A DNA stretch of 64,000 nt, taken from contig AWNW01000013.1 of assembly GCA_000493945.1 (NCBI GenBank), positions 1-64,000 on the forward strand, written 5' to 3'. The position numbers and the translations under genes are program-made. Shown here in pieces: positions 62,057 to 64,000 of this stretch (position 1 is the stretch's first letter; each line of letters starts with the position of its first letter). Origin of the DNA: Candidatus Hydrogenedens terephthalaticus JGI OTU-1. Lineage in GTDB: Bacteria; Hydrogenedentota; Hydrogenedentia; Hydrogenedentales; Hydrogenedentaceae. Below the pieces are notes generated by a model. The model ran no database searches and had not been told where the DNA came from. It was given only the letters and a program-made list of their open reading frames with translations.

Positions 62057-63022
62057 TTATCCTTTATTATTACGAAAATCTATTAATACTTTAAGGCAAT
62101 CTTTATTTTGAGCAACCTCAAATGCATTTATTATATCTTCAAAAGCAAACTTATGACTTATCATATATTCGACTTCAACTTTTTTCTCCGCTAACGCCTT
62201 CAGTGCTGGTTCAAATGGACCACAACGAGAACCTACAATTTTGATTTCATCTACAACTAACTTAGAAAGATTTATACTATTCGATTGTTCTGTTGTGCTT
62301 TTTATGACTAATGTCCCCTGAGGTCGCAACATATTTAATGCAAAGGATTGTGCAGTAGGATTCCCTGTAACATCTATTACAACATCTACATTCTTATCCT
62401 TCCAATAGTCTAATAAACATGTATCAATACCATATATATTTAATAGAAACATTTTTTGAGAGTGTTTCCCTACACATACCAATTTCCGCACATAGGGATT
62501 TATAATTTGAGAAATAATTTGTCCCATTCGCCCATCACCCAGAACAACCACAAAATCATTCGAATTAAACTGCACTTGTTCAAGAATACGATACCCCGCC
62601 GCAACAGGTTCGGTAAATACAGCGATTTCATCAGATACACCATTCGGAACAATGTGTAAATTCTTTTCAGGAAGTGTAGTATATTCAGCAAACACGCCAT
62701 CCCTATTATATATCCCGAGTACAGTTCGGTTCGGACAGTGATTTGACATACCTCTAAGGCAAAATGAGCAACGATAGCAGGGACAATTTATCTCCCCCAC
62801 TACCCGTTTACCAATCAAACTTTTATTCTGTGCATCAACAACCTCCCCCACAAACTCATGCCCTAAAATCCCCTTGAAACCCATGTACCCCTTAACAATT
62901 TCCAGATCCGTCTTACATATCCCCGCCATTAAAACCTTGATTAATACTTCATCCTTACTCTGAATGGGTATGGGAACCTCTTTTATTAATAATTCTTTCC
63001 CGTCAAAATATAAAGATTTCAT
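62057..63022 (-). CDS. Zinc-dependent MDR alcohol/polyol dehydrogenase
   Basis: The start ATG at 63022 is preferred to a TTG at 63034. The 321-residue medium-chain dehydrogenase has the catalytic zinc site (CKTDLEIVKG, GHEFVGEV) and the structural zinc set CPCYRCSFCLRGMSNHC. The Rossmann motif is VVVLGDGRMGQI. It would oxidise a sugar, polyol or alcohol with NAD(P). Substrate is not predictable, but coupling to the DUF4432 gene implies a carbohydrate. Confidence 0.9.
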   Translation of the reverse strand: MKSLYFDGKELLIKEVPIPIQSKDEVLIKVLMAGICKTDLEIVKGYMGFKGILGHEFVGEVVDAQNKSLIGKRVVGEINCPCYRCSFCLRGMSNHCPNRTVLGIYNRDGVFAEYTTLPEKNLHIVPNGVSDEIAVFTEPVAAGYRILEQVQFNSNDFVVVLGDGRMGQIISQIINPYVRKLVCVGKHSQKMFLLNIYGIDTCLLDYWKDKNVDVVIDVTGNPTAQSFALNMLRPQGTLVIKSTTEQSNSINLSKLVVDEIKIVGSRCGPFEPALKALAEKKVEVEYMISHKFAFEDIINAFEVAQNKDCLKVLIDFRNNKG

Positions 63023-63123
63023 TAATTCGTCCAAAACTGCACTTGAGTTTTATGAAAATAAGCAAAAATTTTATTGCTCTATATTATATACATTTCTATT
63101 TTTACTTTCTACATTATACTTCC

Positions 63124-63582
63124 TCAATCCAAAGTTGGTTGAGCCTTTAATCTATCATAGTATTCAGGGGTTAAAAATGGTTTTGCATTAAGTAACTTAT
63201 TTAAATACTCCCTCGTTGGTAACAAACCCGTACCAATCTTATCTTCTTGTGCAATATAAGTCATTGCAAGCACTTTCTCCCCTGTATCCAATGCAACTTC
63301 AATTCCTATTCGATTATAGTGTGTAGGATAAACCTCATAATCATCTAACTTATCAATTTCTTCTTCTGATATTTCATACAAAACCCCTTCCACGATTTCG
63401 TTAGCATCTGCAATAATGTTTGCATAACCCTGCTTTTCAGGATTACCACTGGCTTTTTTATTAAAGACTAATTTCCATCCCCTTACCGATGCTTTCTTAA
63501 CTTCAGAAGAAGTGATTTCCCTTCCCAATCTCTTCGACATTTGTCCCAAATCCATATTTGAACCATAAGCAAAATAATACAT
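63124..63582 (-). CDS. Gamma-glutamylcyclotransferase (AIG2-like) family protein
   Basis: A 152-residue protein. YFAYGSNMD (3-11) is the substrate-binding YGSN loop, and the catalytic Glu is probably Glu83 in KLDDYE; VEGVLYEIS fits the beta barrel. It may form pyroglutamate from gamma-glutamyl compounds. It is a single gene between the dehydrogenase and the tRNA, on the minus strand. Confidence 0.88.
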   Translation of the reverse strand: MYYFAYGSNMDLGQMSKRLGREITSSEVKKASVRGWKLVFNKKASGNPEKQGYANIIADANEIVEGVLYEISEEEIDKLDDYEVYPTHYNRIGIEVALDTGEKVLAMTYIAQEDKIGTGLLPTREYLNKLLNAKPFLTPEYYDRLKAQPTLD

Positions 63583-63688
63583 CTATATTTCCACTTTCTT
63601 TAATGTCTTTCTAATTATGAAACATCTTCCACAAATTACTTAAGCATTTTCTTAAAAGAACCCAAAGATTTATTCTTTTATTCTTATC

Positions 63689-63781
63689 TGGCGGAGAGAG
63701 TGGGATTCGAACCCACGGTGCCGGGTAAACCGGCACAACGGCTTTCGAGGCCGCCGCCTTCAACCACTCGGCCATCTCTCC
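63689..63781 (-). tRNA. tRNA-Ser(CGA)
   Basis: On the minus strand the sequence starts GGAGAGATGGCCGAGTGG, a serine tRNA pattern with seven-base acceptor stem pairing GGAGAGA/TCTCTCC, discriminator G and encoded CCA. The anticodon loop is CTCGAAA, anticodon CGA, on a GCGGC/GCCGT stem. The long variable arm (GTGCCGG/CCGGCAC) confirms a class II tRNA, and the T-loop GGTTCGAATCC is regular. Confidence 0.97.
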
Positions 63782-64000
63782 GTTTGAACATTACCCCTTT
63801 TTATACTACAAATCAGAGAATTAATTCAAAAACTTCAATTAACACTAACAAAATTTCCTTATGAATACTTCAGATAAATCTTACACTACAAGGGATCTTT
63901 ACATTTTTTTGCTTGCTATGATAAAAAACACGAAATTATGAATATAAGTTGAATAAATCTTTTGTAAAACTTCAAAACAAAACATTACTTATTCTCTTAC

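Noticed and set aside
63782..64000. Right-edge sequence after the tRNA
   Set aside because: AT-rich, with no gene, hairpin or repeat that I could support; it probably holds the tRNA promoter.

Overview
This is a low-GC (AT-rich intergenic), gene-dense bacterial window with about 50 protein genes and one tRNA gene. The best taxonomic hint is the secreted proteome: a 929-residue EF-hand protein with Glu-Gly-Glu linkers ending in a paired helix motif of the type LSELLRLIQLYN, a dockerin-type protein, and a prepilin with an H-x-G-D-G-like C-terminus (DUF1559). This combination is typical of Candidatus Hydrogenedentota and related candidate phyla near the PVC group. The assignment is inference; no rRNA is present. 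An outer-membrane barrel protein, WaaP/KdkA-like kinases and an O-antigen ligase point to a Gram-negative envelope.

Layout. 1-2.3 kb (minus): rex, a NuoE/HndA-like 24 kDa subunit and an HndB-like ferredoxin, preceded by two near-identical Rex operators, then the start of a secreted DUF4832/glycosidase-like gene whose last 38 codons are a perfect copy of part of ahcY found at 50 kb. 2.4-13 kb: surface proteins (SGNH hydrolase with Ig-like domain, prepilin, EF-hand and dockerin proteins), a tri-haem cytochrome c peroxidase-like protein, a PflX-type radical SAM protein and an RlmI-like methyltransferase. 13-18 kb: small-molecule enzymes, a pentapeptide-repeat protein, a penicillin-acylase-like lipoprotein and an RRM RNA-binding protein with a long structured leader. 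18.7-25.2 kb: sulfur assimilation and methionine synthesis (cysK, metY, a metX-metW fusion) and aconitase. 25.5-28.6 kb: proton-translocating transhydrogenase (pntA-alpha2-pntB). 28.6-35.5 kb: a candidate small structured RNA, two tandem WaaP/KdkA-like kinases, a GAF histidine kinase broken by a one-base shift at an A7 run, a TPR/zinc-ribbon membrane protein and an O-antigen ligase. 35.5-42.6 kb: LysR regulator divergent from purM-purL-purQ, then RNase D. 42.6-49.6 kb: a DUF1302-like barrel, a PHP-fold protein with lost metal ligands, thiG-thiH and a secreted ADP-ribosylglycohydrolase homologue. 49.7-54.4 kb: ahcY, glmS and class II fructose-bisphosphate aldolase. 54.5-57.7 kb (minus): corrinoid protein, DUF169 protein, homocysteine methyltransferase domain and an endonuclease III relative, tightly packed. 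57.7-63.8 kb: a double zinc-ribbon secreted protein, chromate transporter, PilT-like ATPase with an extra N-terminal domain, DUF4432 protein, zinc alcohol dehydrogenase, gamma-glutamylcyclotransferase and tRNA-Ser(CGA).

Functionally, methionine and one-carbon metabolism recurs: cysK and metY-metXW make homocysteine, ahcY recycles it, and the corrinoid/DUF169/BHMT-domain operon looks like a split route to methylate it. Redox balance (Rex-controlled Hnd-like subunits, transhydrogenase) and envelope or surface building are the other themes. No CRISPR array, insertion sequence, prophage or recognised defence system was seen.
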